DNA of 64,000 bases, taken from NCBI GenBank assembly GCA_026874595.1, contig CM049316.1, positions 55,685,676-55,749,675 on the forward strand. The letters run 5' to 3'. Below, piece after piece: positions 49,801-61,247 of this stretch; the stretch's first letter is position 1, and every line of letters begins with the position of its first letter. The notes beneath the pieces are model-generated. The model made no database searches. It was not told the DNA's origin and worked only from the letters and a program-made list of their open reading frames with translations. This stretch comes from Sipunculus nudus (Eukaryota; Annelida; Sipuncula; Golfingiida; Sipunculidae). A program made the position numbers and the translations under genes.

Positions 49801-52800
49801 CCCCCCCAAAAAAAAAGAAGCACTTGTTTATGTGTGAGACACTGTTGTGGGACACAGCCTTCCCATTAAGCCTGCAGAGGCTCACCCTGGGCCAAACTTG
49901 AAAAATCTCACTGCCTCCATTAAGACTTGAATTCACAACCTCCTGGCTTTGAGTCCTGTGCTCTACCCCTGAGCCACAGAAGCCAGTATGATTAAGTAAA
50001 TCATTGAAAGAAAACTAAACAAAGCCTTGTACATCAGCACTAATATAACACTGCCAGTTTTAATACATATACGGCATAACTGTGAATATCTGAATGATTT
50101 GGGGGACATAAAACTTGTTCAGATATTTTAGGTTAGGGATATGCGAGGTTCACCATTTTATTCAGTATGTATACTCTTACTTCAGGTACATGTGAGCTAA
50201 TGCCAGGCACGTTAACTAATCAGAACATTTTTTTCTAAATCTTATATTTATATAAAAATAACCATTTACAATAATTGTTATCTATTTTAAAAGAAAATAA
50301 GCAACTTTTTGTGTATACATACATTTTGCAAGGATAGCATTTTTATTTAATAAATTGACAGTTTTGGTCAAAGCCACCATAATGAATGTCTGCACACAGC
50401 ACACTTGTATTAAACTAACTGGTGTCGCCATCTACAGGAAATAACGCAAACAATTGTACATGTATATACTTGTGTGACATCACTGCATTATATTAAACAC
50501 AATGCATTTGAAGATCTTAAGCTGCTTAATTACCACAGGTGTAGATCATTGATATGAACTCTTACCAAATTTTGAGTGAGTTTACCAAAGGAGAGGCACA
50601 AAGAAACACTCATAGAAAGACCAAAACAAGGGTGACAGTATTACGTCAGTACAGTTACAGGTGATCTGAACCATGACTGCTTAGCTGCTATAACTCTCAA
50701 GAACGGATGTAGGTCAAAAGCCCCCCCCCGGTGAAAAGCCCCCCCGGTATTAAGCCCCCCCGGACAAAAGCCCCCCCGGTCAAAAGCCCCCCTACCTTAA
50801 TGATAAAGAGGACAAAAGCCCCCCTCCAATATATTTATATCTGTATCTATGAATATATAATGTAAATACAAACAATGTGTGTTATCTCATATAATTATTT
50901 AATTACATTCAAAATTCATACTTACAATATATCTTATAGTTAACAATAGTAATATCAATCTATACTTTACATAATCACCTGACCCATACTAGTAAATTGT
51001 TATTCAAGACTTTTTTGGGGGGGGGGGGGGGGCTTTTGTCCTCTTTATCATTAAGGTAGGGGGGCTTTTGACCGGGGGGGCTTTTGTCCGGGGGGGCTTT
51101 TGTCCGTACCCCCTCAAGAACATATAAGCTGTATTACATACACATATTATGTTATGCCTGTGTTATTTTTCACGGACAAGTGAGCTCCAGTCCACCAGTT
51201 ATCCTAAGAGTCACATTCAGGAATTTGAAAAAAAAATACATTTTCTGAATGTTGTATTTCTACTTTTCGGTTAATGAAGGTGAATTTCAGTTCCTCAATT
51301 TATATTTCGGACAAACAGATTTTCTGAAAAAGGAGATACAGAAATTTGAGGTTCTACTGTACTTTGTACATGAAAAGTAATACAGCACACTTTATTCCAT
51401 ACCACAAACAGTTAAACTTCAGTTTAACTGAAGTTCATCATTGTCATACAGAAATTTTGACAAAACATTTCAACTCTTCAAGCCTCCTTTCAGGCTTGGG
51501 TCAAGTACATGTACTTGTATTTGGTACTTGTACTCAAGTACAAAATTTTCAGTACTTGGCCTGTACTTGTACTTGGTACTTTTTACCAAGTACAGTACTT
51601 GTACTGTACTTGTACTTGAAAAATCAAGCACACTTCAAGTACTAGTCAAGTACATGTTTTTTTTTTATTATTTTGAATACAGAGCATATGGATTGATGGA
51701 TGTGAGACAAGATATACATGTCACAATAATAATAGCCTACACTATTTAACATCAAACATGCCTCTGTTTATCCATGGTTTACTAATAAAGGTCAGATTGT
51801 GCCAGGTAACTTATTTGGCTGTGACCTACTCTGTCCAATACTCTTATGTAATTAGCACCAGTGGTCACCAGCAGTATGGCAGCTGGCCCATGCTTGCCTC
51901 CACAACAGGCACATCCTGGGGAATTACTGGACAAGAATTGAGTCTGATCAACATTATTTGCTGATATGCTTCATGATCAAGGGGCTCACAGGAAGTAATA
52001 GAAAGTAATATGTACTACTCTATTACTTTGCCTTCTGTTTCTATTACTATTACAGCTCAAATTTTTGAGTCTATTACTATTACTATTTTTATTACTATTA
52101 CATGGGAAAAGCTCTAATAATCTATCCTCAGACCTGATAATATGAACAGCTTGTGGAAACACTACCTACTTAATAGTTCTGCTGAGTAAGTTTGTCCCAG
52201 GTAACATCTGCTCATGCACCAGGCTTATTAGCCGTGGTAACTGAGAAGGTCAGGTTTGTATTAGTGGTGCGAGTCGGTTCCTTTTTCATAATTGATCAAC
52301 AGTTTAAGCAAACCGATCGATGATCGATTAATAATCGGTTCAGGCAAATATAAAGAAATATGCAATTATCTGTGAAACTGTACTTTCTTAACCCAGCCCA
52401 CATGTCTTAGTAATTCTACCTAAAGAAAATAAGTTTTGTACTTGACCCAAGCCTGCCTCCTTTGATATTTGTTACTACTTACCTTGTTTGAACTCCAGCT
52501 TGTAGACTGTCCATTGTTTCTTCTTAGAATTATTACGTGTATCTGAAACCAGGGTCCAAGAACAGAAGTGAATGGTTTGCACACAACATAAACTAAAAAT
52601 GAAACACCATTTATGGTTTGGTTTTTACTGTTGAAAACCTATTTCTTACATTACACTGTAAAATACTCTAAACAACTGCAGTTCATACTTATACAGGTTA
52701 AGTGACATTCCACAATTATTTAATAGTATCAAAGCGTATCCTGTCATTAATTTACAGATTAATATCTGTTCTTACAAATGAGTGTACTATAAACTATTCA

Positions 52801-55800
52801 GAGTTATTGCCTAAATTTTGATATACAGTGATATCAGTTGACCATATGAGAGATCCCTCTTGCAGGCTGGCAATATAATGCTTGAAAGCTTTCTTGCCTC
52901 CAGTTGGTTTCTAACTGATGTTAATCTAATATATAGTTTAGCTTCTGAATGTATTAGATAATCTGAACCTGCCGTTCAATACTGACATAACAGTTAAAAT
53001 ATTACTGTAACAGAGTAACCAATGACAGCATTGACACAACACTGAGAAATGAGAATCTGCACCGTTAAGATGTGATCGTCCTATATTGTGTGAAACCTAT
53101 TTGTTACAAAACCCAGGGGAACATATATACTGACTAACTATCAGGGCTATGACAAACAATTAATAATGATGCAATAAATAAATAATACTCACATAGAAGA
53201 TCTAAATGACCAATCTGTGCAACTGAGGTGCCTGTTTTCTGTAATATGAAGAATGGACATTATAATTTGAGAAAACAACAATACTACATACAACTTGAAG
53301 ACAACAATCTTCAATCCAGGTTCCAGTGTGTGCATGTTTTATCCAATACCTGGGCAAAACCCAGTTTTCACACGGGTAAAACCTGGGTTGGGTAACAAAG
53401 TTTTTACCTAAGTTTTCCCCAGGATTCTTGGGTTTTACCCCTAATTCCTTTTGATTAGAGTGATAACTGATGTGCTCTGCACAGTCAAATATGAGTTGAA
53501 GTGTGAGTGTAAATGGCTTCTTTTAGACAGGGGAGATGTGGTCAGAGCCACTTGGTTAGCTACCTATTTTAATAAAATGTGTGTATAACTTCTACTGATC
53601 AGTCCAAAAGAAGCAAGACTGGGGTCCTTGTTGGTAATTTAAGCAAATAAACATGGGAAAAGGCTAAGGTAATTAACCAAACAACAGCCTTGTTAAAAAA
53701 GGAGGAAAACCTTGATAAAATACTGGGTTGAGTAAAATAGGGTCTTTGAACATGTGGCCTATAGGCCATGATGCTCAGCTGAAACTGTCACACTACTTAG
53801 TCTTAAGGCCATAGAACATAAATGTAGGTCATGAATGACCTAATATGGGATTTCCAAGGAGAGTTTACCAGAACATGGGTGAGATTCTTGGCGTTGCTAT
53901 GAGAGTTGGTTGTAGTTGCCTGTCCAAGGTTGGTGGTTTTCTCCAGGTTCTCCAGTTTCCTCCACCTGTACAGACTATTGAATGCCATCATCTGAGCCAT
54001 CCACAGTGCCTCATATTAGTTATTACAACTAGTTGTACAATCCATGTAAAATAAATGAAGTTTAAGTTTAACATGTGTGTATTTAATAAGTTTTAACATC
54101 CTGGTTCTAATGTTTAAACAATTTATGCCCTGCTACATATCAGACTGATAGTCGTCTGTCAATCTCAACAAGAGCCCCAGGGGTCTCAAATGCACACTGT
54201 GCATAAATGGTAACAATGATAAAAATACAGTGAAACTGCAAAATGCAGTATGCTGCAATCCAGGAGAAGTGTTACCTATAACTTAAATGTGCATTCATTA
54301 AGAAAAACTAAAATATATGATTTTAGCTCACAGGAAACAGGTCAAAATAAGTGGCCCCACCTGTATTTCACACACTCATCCAAGACTGTTGATCAATATG
54401 TGGTCATGGACAATACATCTTAATAATTCTTACAAGCAAACACTGCCACGAGGAAGGAAGTATAAAGTCTACAGAAGTGGCATTGCCTGCAGCTTACACT
54501 GAAATAACAGTCAAAGTAAAAATATACCCTTACAATCTGGTGCTAACAGCCCAAGCAGTTCCATTGATATTCAGTAGCAGACAAACATACACTTGAAAGT
54601 GTCAAAATTTGTGATAAGGTAAATTCAAGGGTTCCTTAAAGAAAACCATTTTTAAATAATTCGACTCAATTTACTCTCATTCTGCCAAAATGGCTTTAAA
54701 ATATTCAGATCCCCCCCCCCCGAGAACTTCTTGGGTTTTACGGTAATGATTCATATCTCTTTCATGAATATATGATGCCTTTGCTCCATAACTACAAACA
54801 ATATATGTCACAATGACCTATTTGAGGCAACAGAGGACCTATTTGAGGCAACAAAGGACCTATTTAAGGCAGTTGGCGTGTGAACTTGGCAGCTAGTTTG
54901 TAAAACAAACTGGGCCTTGACGTAATAATTTGTGCCCTGTTCATGACATTGATAGACAATGGCTTCTGGAGTTTCTGCTCAATAACTTGAAGAGTATAGG
55001 TCACAGTGACACAGTGACCTAGTTTTCTGGCTCTCCATAGGCTCTGTTGGGAGCTGTGAATTTTGAACTTCTTAGGTCTTGGAGTAACTATTTGTTTCTT
55101 GTTGATGAAGTATTATGGCTTTTGGATTTTTCACTCAATAACTCATGGAATATAGGCCACAGTGACCTACTTTTTGGTTTCCACAGAGAAGCTATCTGGA
55201 TCAGTTAGGGTATTAAGTTTGAAGTACCTGGGTATTTCAGTAACATTTTATGTTCTGTTAATAGACTGATGGATGGTTATTTACCATACTTTTGAGAATA
55301 TAGGTCACAATAACTTACTTTTTGGTAAACAGAGAGAACCTGTCAGGCCCTGTTGGCATGTGAAGTTTGAACATACCCTAGACCTTCAGATGAAGTAGAC
55401 ACCGGGCTTGGGTGACATAAGAAAAAAACTAGAATGGCTCTGTTTTTGTAGCACAAAAACAGAAATATGCCCCCCCCCCCGGGTATTGGTCATACCAAAA
55501 CATTAGGGGTAAAATTTGCACTATCTCAAAACAATGATTCTAAATTTCAGCAGATTTGACTTTGAAGGTTGAAGTCACAGCTTTTCAAACACCAATGAGA
55601 TTATGGCAGAAAGAACTGGTGTGTCAAATTTGAAGAAAGAATCTTCAGTACTTCCAAAGTTATGGGGGTCCCAATAATCCTAGAATTGCATAAATTTGAC
55701 CTTGAAGATCAAGGTTAAGGTCACCAGTTTTGAACTACTCTGAGATTTTGGTTAGAACTATGAGTGTTTGAAATTTTGGAGGAAAATATGCAGCTCTTCA

Positions 55801-57876
55801 AAAGTTATCACCTTCACAAGACAAAACTATCCTTCTGCCAATTTGACCTTGAAGATCCTGGCCAAGGTCACTGGGTTTCAAACTTGTCCCAGAACTTAGT
55901 AGGAACAATAGGTGTACCAAATTTGAGGACAAAATGATAAACACTTCAAAAGTTATAAGGTTCACAAGAAATTCACATTTTGGCAGATTGACCTTGAAGA
56001 TGAATTTCAAGGTCAAAGGGTTTCGAAACTGTGCGAGACTTTGGAATGAACAATGAGTGTTTAAAATTTGGAGGATAATAAACAGCCCTTCAAAATTTAT
56101 CATGTTCAAAAAATATCCTACAGATAACCCCAACGAGAAGACAGAATATGGCACTAAAATGTCTTCCATGGAGGGGGGGGAGGGGGTGACATGAAAATAA
56201 ATGACGAGAAACATGTGATACTGCCCTGTCACATAGATACAAACCAAAATGGAACTCTGCAGATGTATAGACTTAGGTTAGGAATAAGGCAAGTCAGCAT
56301 TAAAAAAGTGACCCATGGGTCATGACCCTCTGCTGAAATGGATACAGGTGATGCATGTATTAATTATTGATGTTATCTGGTTAAAAATATTTGTGATGGA
56401 ATCTTGAACAATAGGTAGTATGACTTCCAGAGTGCTCAAAACCATGTTTTTTTGCCCATATTCCTTATAAAAAATAGGTAACAGCAAAAAATTTTACTAG
56501 GATCTTCCCAGATGCTAGGTTAGAGGTTTTGACATCAAACTGCTTTGATGTGTGTCCATCTGACTTCTAGGGTACCCAAACCATGATGTTTCACACAGCG
56601 CACAGAATATAGGTCATGGTGACCAGATTTTATGTTTCCAAGGACATTTATCCATGACCTCCCTGAATGTCACATTACATGAATTTTAGGCCAAATTGAT
56701 ACAATTTGTGCTCTGTCTGACTCTCTGGGTGCCCAATATCATGTTTTCTTACAGCAGCTCGCAGAAAATAGGTCACCATGACCTAATTTCAGGTTTCCAG
56801 GAGGTTTGCCTAGGACCTTCCTGGATTTAAATAATAAGTTTCTAGGTCTAATGTTATGGTTTCTGCCCTGTTATTGTCCGGACTGCTTCATTTGAAGGTC
56901 TCAAAAATAGAGAAATTAATGTGTAAAAATTAGAAAGAAATTCAGGTGGCACCATTAGTCTTCAGGAATTGATGTAACACTAATAACTATGACTATTGGA
57001 TCAATATGCATGGAAAGTATCATGGCAATCAATGCATTAGTTATTGAGATAATGTAGCTTTAGTATCAAATTTAATTATTCTAGGGGTATTTTTAGCCCA
57101 ATAGCTCAGAGTCAGAGGATAAGGTCAAAGTGATCTAATTTAAGGTTTTTTTTCAAAATTTTTAGGATTTTTTTATGGATCTCCATGGGTTTTCAGTTAG
57201 AAGTTTCTGGATCCAGTGGTTACGATTTGTGCCCTATTAACAGATGGACAGGCCACCTGACAGATGGACAGACCGGCAGACTGTGGACAAACAGTGATTG
57301 CTATAACTCAGATTACTTTCTGTCAGCTGAGCTGAAAAATGGAGGCAGGGACCTCCACCCAAAAAATGTGAAAAATTCTAGGTCCAACAATAACAGTTTG
57401 TGCTGTGTTTATGGGCGGACAGATGGACATCAAATGATTGCTATATATCTCAGATGACTATCATCAGTAGTGCTAAAATTATTGCACAAAAATATGCGCA
57501 TGAATTCTGGGGTTAGGTTTGATGCCTCACTGAATAAATTTTACTTTAAAATTATCTGAAATTTTATTTTTTTTAACTGAATAATAAATACAGAAATGTA
57601 TATATAAAATACAGGTACATACGAAAATCTAGACTTTTCAGATACTTAACACATAACAGTGAAAACTAAATATGATGATGACAATGATATATTTTCAGGA
57701 AATTATCAAACCTTGGCACAGGACACTACTCTCCTGGTGATTTCTTTCTTGCTTCTGTTGCCTGCTAATATTCTGTCAAGATCGGTCTCTTCAAACATCT
57801 CCCACTCCCGCAAGTAAGTTAGGATTTCATCCCTCTTGAATCTGCCTAAAACCTTCCTTAACAGGTCCTCTTCCAT
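34824..57876 (-). CDS. CENPN: Centromere protein N (CENP-N), kinetochore CCAN subunit
   Basis: CENP-N recognises CENP-A nucleosomes at centromeres and pairs through its C-terminal part with CENP-L inside the constitutive centromere-associated network. Minus-strand exons are 57876-57712, 53238-53193, 52542-52483, 48915-48839, 44661-44491, 39065-38964, 38367-38307, 37684-37563 and 35066-34824 (stop TAA). All are GT-AG with matching phase, giving 348 residues against about 339 in human. Landmarks are: an N-terminal pyrin-like helix set (EILTYLREWEMFEETDLDRI); AQIGHLDLLY; the central core DGALWVRLHVHD followed by TTYLILYPGQPFLMASKMK; KFDEKIHDEFQQIKRQREET; and a C-terminal YKGTVF...HLFQCKVTFEGSNVIEGVKNL...AGLVQLPM block ending LILKQKAG. 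The Lys-rich stretch from exon 7 is a linker. The start is the first ATG of exon 1, which matches the family N-terminus. Introns carry most of the transposons in this half of the window. The gene is complete and intact. Confidence 0.92.
35250..36795. repeat. Five-copy tandem array, 278-bp unit
   Basis: GATGTCTGCA landmarks at 35403, 35681, 35958, 36237 and 36515 give periods of 278, 277, 279 and 278. Each unit carries two GGTGGCGCCACC-type palindromes, and TGAGATATGAG. A leader (ACTAGAATG... at 35246) resembles 55430-55560. It is in CENPN intron 8. Confidence 0.85.
37751..38174. repeat. 21-bp minisatellite, about 20 copies
   Basis: Unit ATGAGTTTGATGTATTATATC with point variants. Because 21 is a multiple of 3, frames stay open on both strands (171 codons on plus, 77 on minus) without coding meaning. 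It lies 66 bp from the acceptor of CENPN exon 8. Confidence 0.9.
39426..39760 (+). repeat. tRNA-derived SINE-like copy
   Basis: A-box-like TGTAGCCCATTGTTTAAGG (39437-39456) and B-box-like GGTTCAAATT (39492-39501), then a tail shared with 32760-32850 and 33290-33360. No clear poly-A end. It is in CENPN intron 5. Confidence 0.5.
40380..40985. mobile_element. Hairpin-ended repeat, 3' part
   Basis: Contains GAAGGTGGCAATACTAGTCT, GACCTGTCAGCATGTCAAG and GAACTTTCTGGGTCCAGG, as in the 54.8-55.4 kb repeats. It ends with a variant of the 3' hairpin (AGCTCCACTGACG/TGTCAGCTGAGCT, 40954-40982). Confidence 0.5.
41171..44400. mobile_element. Hairpin-ended element with two copies of a roughly 665-bp unit
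   Basis: 5' end GGACCCATGGGTCACGGCGC then CTCAGCTGA (41175-41203). Duplicated segment: TCCTTATGTATATATGCTGTG at about 43053 recurs at about 43719. It ends in a (ACGG/ACAG)n tract (44284-44345) and the 3' hairpin (44369-44397). A 69-bp direct duplication lies at about 42165-42295. Noncoding; CENPN intron 5. Confidence 0.6.
44756..45260. repeat. Dispersed repeat with 5' hairpin GCACCACAAGGGTGC
   Basis: Short hairpin at 44769-44783. CACCTTTGACCTGATTAAATATG and later blocks parallel 3560-3870, including a CATAATACGT end. Confidence 0.5.
45640..48660. mobile_element. Hairpin-ended composite element with nested inner element
   Basis: 5' end GTGGCCCATGGGCCATGAGG (45648) and a variant 3' hairpin near 48630-48655. 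Inside, about 46606-48110, is a second element. It begins ACTAGATATTTC then GGCACCGCAGGTGCC (a perfect 6-bp stem), and its GTATCCCCAGACA is inverted at its far end (TGTCTGGGGATAC, about 48117-48130). The inner element carries repeated TGACCTTTGACCT units. CENPN intron 4. Confidence 0.6.
49916..49985 (-). repeat. tRNA-like sequence (SINE head or tRNA pseudogene)
   Basis: On the minus strand, GTGGCTCAGGGGTAGAGCA (A-box/D-arm) is followed about 30 nt later by ATTCAAGTC (B-box). The anticodon stem pairs poorly, so it is not a credible functional tRNA. Confidence 0.5.
50705..51112. mobile_element. Palindromic MITE with G/C-tract arms and 9-bp target duplication (MULE-like)
   Basis: Flanked by CTCAAGAAC on both sides (50696-50704, 51113-51121). 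The arms are inverted copies made of repeated AAAAGCCCCCCCGG (left) and its complement (right). An inner block CCTACCTTAATGATAAAGAGG is also inverted. The 190-bp centre is AT-rich. No coding. Confidence 0.85.
51491..52455. mobile_element. hAT-type non-autonomous element
   Basis: Perfect 18-bp TIRs, CAGGCTTGGGTCAAGTAC at the left and its complement at 52438-52455. Exact 8-bp target duplication CCTCCTTT at 51483-51490 and 52456-52463. The left part is a degenerate TGTACTTG array (51500-51655). The right part contains a GATCGATTAATAATCGG palindromic segment. ORFs at 51346-51749 are repeat artefacts. Confidence 0.9.
53748..57470. mobile_element. Several hairpin-ended repeats in CENPN intron 1
   Basis: 5' ends at 53753 (GTGGCCTATAGGCCATGATG), 54172 (AGAGCCCCAGGGGTCT) and 56308 (GTGACCCATGGGTCATGACC). 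A variant 3' end at 57305-57334. 55430-56150 repeats TTTGACCTTGAAGATnAAG units about 120 bp apart. 56620-57340 parallels 30.4-30.75 kb and 48.2-48.65 kb. Noncoding. Confidence 0.55.
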
Positions 57877-58138
57877 TCTGAGTTTTCTGTGAGCACTTCA
57901 ATCGAATCTTCAAGTCATTACTTTGATATTATTTGACAGACAGTTGACAGTGTGCAGCAGTTCATTCAGTCCACACACAAAAGTTGAATCTGTTTGGCTC
58001 ACCGCTCCGGAGTGAACTACATCACATATCGTGACGTATTACACAGAGTTCCCCTATGACCGCATGTTGACCTCTGATGGGAATCCCCCGATCACGTTCA
58101 GTTGTCATCCTCATCTCACCTCGTCAAACACAACTCAG
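57877..58138. promoter_or_regulatory. Putative bidirectional CENPN/CMC2 promoter
   Basis: CENPN begins at 57876 on the minus strand. CMC2 coding begins in an exon with an AG acceptor at 61238-61239 on the plus strand, so its noncoding first exon must lie upstream. A good donor (CAG|GTGAAA) at 58139 would end such an exon, leaving about 260 bp between the genes. The interval has higher G+C than its surroundings and contains a CRE-like TGACGTA (58032-58038). The 5' exon and the start sites are inferred. Confidence 0.45.
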
Positions 58139-58369
58139 GTGAAATGCTGTTACTTTTTTCCCTACTGCATATCATTTATACTATAAATTAAGGATTTATA
58201 AGACAGATATTTGTCAGTAAAATTTTCTGAGGAGTATCAGCTTGTGAAAATGCGCGACATTGTACATTCTGAAAAATAAAATTAAACAGAGGTCTATCTT
58301 AACCTTGGTGATAAAATTTACGTGTTATGTAAGTAAAGCCATAGCCATAGGCATAGCAGAGTTGCTAAA

Positions 58370-60020
58370 ATTGCATACTAATTATAACAATTATCATAAC
58401 GATAACTTTTAAAATACGTGATTTCAATTATGATTACGATTACATGAAAATATCAGTGTAATTTATTACCATTATAATTACTTTTACAAGTAATCATGAT
58501 CATTACACTCATAATTACAAAATCAGTAATCCAACTTGAGTTTGTAATAATTACTATATATATATAATTTATAATAACACCAAAAGAATGTGTGATATTC
58601 TTTATAAATGTGTCATTTGGAACTAATGGGCTATGAAGTTAATTAAGCTGGAGTCAGAGCACTCCCATATGTAAATGATCAGTTGATGTGCTGGTTACTT
58701 TTATTCAACACCAGTCTCTGAAACTATGGGTGAAGTTACGTTGAGGAGATTGTTACATTTACCAAAATGTAATGGCTAATGCACCGGTCTGTTCAGTTCC
58801 TTAGATTATTTTTTTTTTCTAGAGAGAATTTACTGTATATAGAAGTATTGAACTAGTGAAATCTAAGTCAGTCTCTGATTATTTAAACATGCAGATTCGT
58901 ATTTGCAGTAACCAAAGAACATGATGTTGTATAAATGTACCTGGCCATAGTGGTTGATGTTTAGATTGTTCAACACTGTATACCTATACTGGTTGCTAGT
59001 TTCCCATGTTACAAAGTATGGCCTAGAGTAGAGCACCAGCAATTGATAACCTGTGACTTAATAATAGCCACTGTATGGGCTGCATCTGGCTTTTTCACCA
59101 GCTGGATATTTAGCTTTACATGACCTAAAAGCCTGAGCTGTTCTCCTCATGGACCTTGTTGGTTTAACAAACTGCATGGGTAGAGAGTATGCTACAAAGA
59201 AACCAGGCTCTTTTGATATCTATCTCTATATACTGGTGTGTACACCTCCTGGACTCTCTATGTAGTTCCATATCCTCCCCCCTTATTAGTTAATTAGCTG
59301 ATCATTACTAAACAGGATTAACCTGACCACAACTGACCGCATCTTTGTCAAATATCAGGTGTGAAATGTAATGTAATCCAATACTGTCCTCCAGCTGATT
59401 CATCTAGCTAGTGGCTCTAGGCATACATACTTAATAGAAAGCAAGCCCTTTACCCTTGAGTTTTGTTTAATATTTCAGTATATATATGCAAGTAAATGGA
59501 AGACATAGAGTGTCAATTTATTTGCCCCATTAAAATGTAAAAACTGATCTTTCAGGTATGATTGGTTGTTATATGCATTTAAGCCATGTAAGCCACTGAT
59601 CATATAATAGTTTGTATGGACATGATGTTGGACAAAGCTAGGTAACTGTTTATGGTAATGCATGGAAAATTAATCATAACTAGGTTTTAAATCTTTGCTA
59701 ATATACTAATGAGGTTATTTGCAAGTGAGGTAGCTGGCAGGTATATAATACCTGGCTCACTATAACTGCTTATTTTTTGCAATACCAATTACACAAGTTA
59801 GCATAGCTGAGAACTTTATCATGAGCACTTATATTTGGTCTTTAATAAAGTTAAAATAAACATACTAAACATGATAGAAATTAAATTTAATCATCTACTT
59901 TTTATTTTAAGTGATATAAATAAATACTACCATTTTAAAGAAAATAGTGAAAAGTAATTAGAGTAATCTATGATTACGACTACTTTTTCAATTTAATTGA
60001 TAATGATTACAATTACTATG
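58370..60020. repeat. CMC2 upstream intron with GATTAC/GTAATC-rich blocks
   Basis: Blocks at about 58380-58560 and 59900-60020 are dominated by AATTATGATTACGATTAC and its complement; they may be ends of one AT-rich transposon. Between them I see no exon. Confidence 0.4.
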
Positions 60021-60240
60021 CTGTGAAAACAAAGAAAACTGAGTACAATGTTGTTTAATGTTGAGATAGGTAAGTTGAATACTGAAACAAGTTCTGTGTT
60101 CAACAGAATTCAGTAATAATTATACTAGTATACTGGTACATCAATTTTAAATCTTTTTGTAAAAAGGAAATTTTACAAGAACCAGGACACTTGACTGTTT
60201 TTTTTAATCAAGGAGACTCTTGTGCTTAATTGCATTTTAA

Positions 60241-60708
60241 AGGGGCCCTATCACCTCTCTGACCTTTATAAACTAAAGGTAATCCCTTTGGTAATCCCTT
60301 CATAAAAAATAGGCCTGTAAACATGGAAATCACTGCACATCGGCTGATTGTTTTGTTATTTTTAATCAACACGTTTATAACATGGGGGGGGCTGCCAAAA
60401 TAATCCAAACAAATTCAACAAGGGCATCTGGCAGCAAGTCAGATAAATAATTTGCAAATGGCATTTTGCAAAAGTGACCTTTCTGCCTTCGCATATGTGC
60501 AACCTACCACATTAGGTTACATGTTTTTCCTGTTTGTCAACATTGCTGTCTTTACAAAGATGTTGTTGATAAACAGATTGACACATCCTGTACAAAGGCT
60601 GTATAAGAGCTTTTCACAACCAAAATTACCCTTAGATCATTAATATAAACACAGAGGAAGCCAGAAATCACATAACTTTTTTTTATAAAGGTAGGTGATT
60701 AGGCACCT
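60241..60708. mobile_element. TTAA-flanked MITE (piggyBac/Kolobok-like)
   Basis: TTAA at 60237-60240 and 60709-60712. Ends AGGGGCCCTATCACCT and the complement of AGGTGCCTAATCACCT (13 of 16 matching). Noncoding, 468 bp. Confidence 0.7.
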
Positions 60709-61247
60709 TTAAATTATAACCTATCCTACCTGTTCATTATTTTGCAATTGAAGACCAGTTTAGTTTATTCCAAAATATAACAGAATTCTCTTCAGAATAA
60801 TGAAGACTGGCTAAACTTTTTGAACGCAAATAGATAACACAAAACTCACATGACAGGTGACTTCTTGTTCCACAATGCATGCCTAAAGATAATTTAAAAA
60901 AATAGCAATAGATAAGCATTGTATTTGTTCATTTAAAACTTTACTTGATACATATTTTATTAATAGAATCAAACTGTGTTTTGTTGATGCTGTAGGAACC
61001 CTGTAGAGGGCCTCAGGCTTTTGTTCAGAGTTACAAACAAAACTGATTTCTGCCAACAGGTGGCTCTGCAAAAGCCCCTTTGCAAAATTGTATGAAATAT
61101 ATCTTGATTTTGGACAAATAAGAAAAAATGGAGAACTAATGCCTCTGAAGCGTGGCAACAGAGGAGTTCATGGCCAACATCACTGAGACCACCATCTATT
61201 TTAATATAGATTCAGGTCTTGATTTTCATGTACTTACAGATATTAAA

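Noticed and set aside
49916..49985. Functional tRNA gene
   Set aside because: A- and B-box-like blocks are present, but anticodon stem pairing is poor and similar heads occur in other SINE-like repeats here.
51346..51749. Leu/Tyr/Val-rich frames
   Set aside because: They read a degenerate TGTACTTG array inside the hAT element.
61152..61247. Longer CMC2 start at 61152
   Set aside because: It lies upstream of the splice acceptor at 61238-61239 and does not match the family; the ATG at 61248 gives the standard CMC2 N-terminus.
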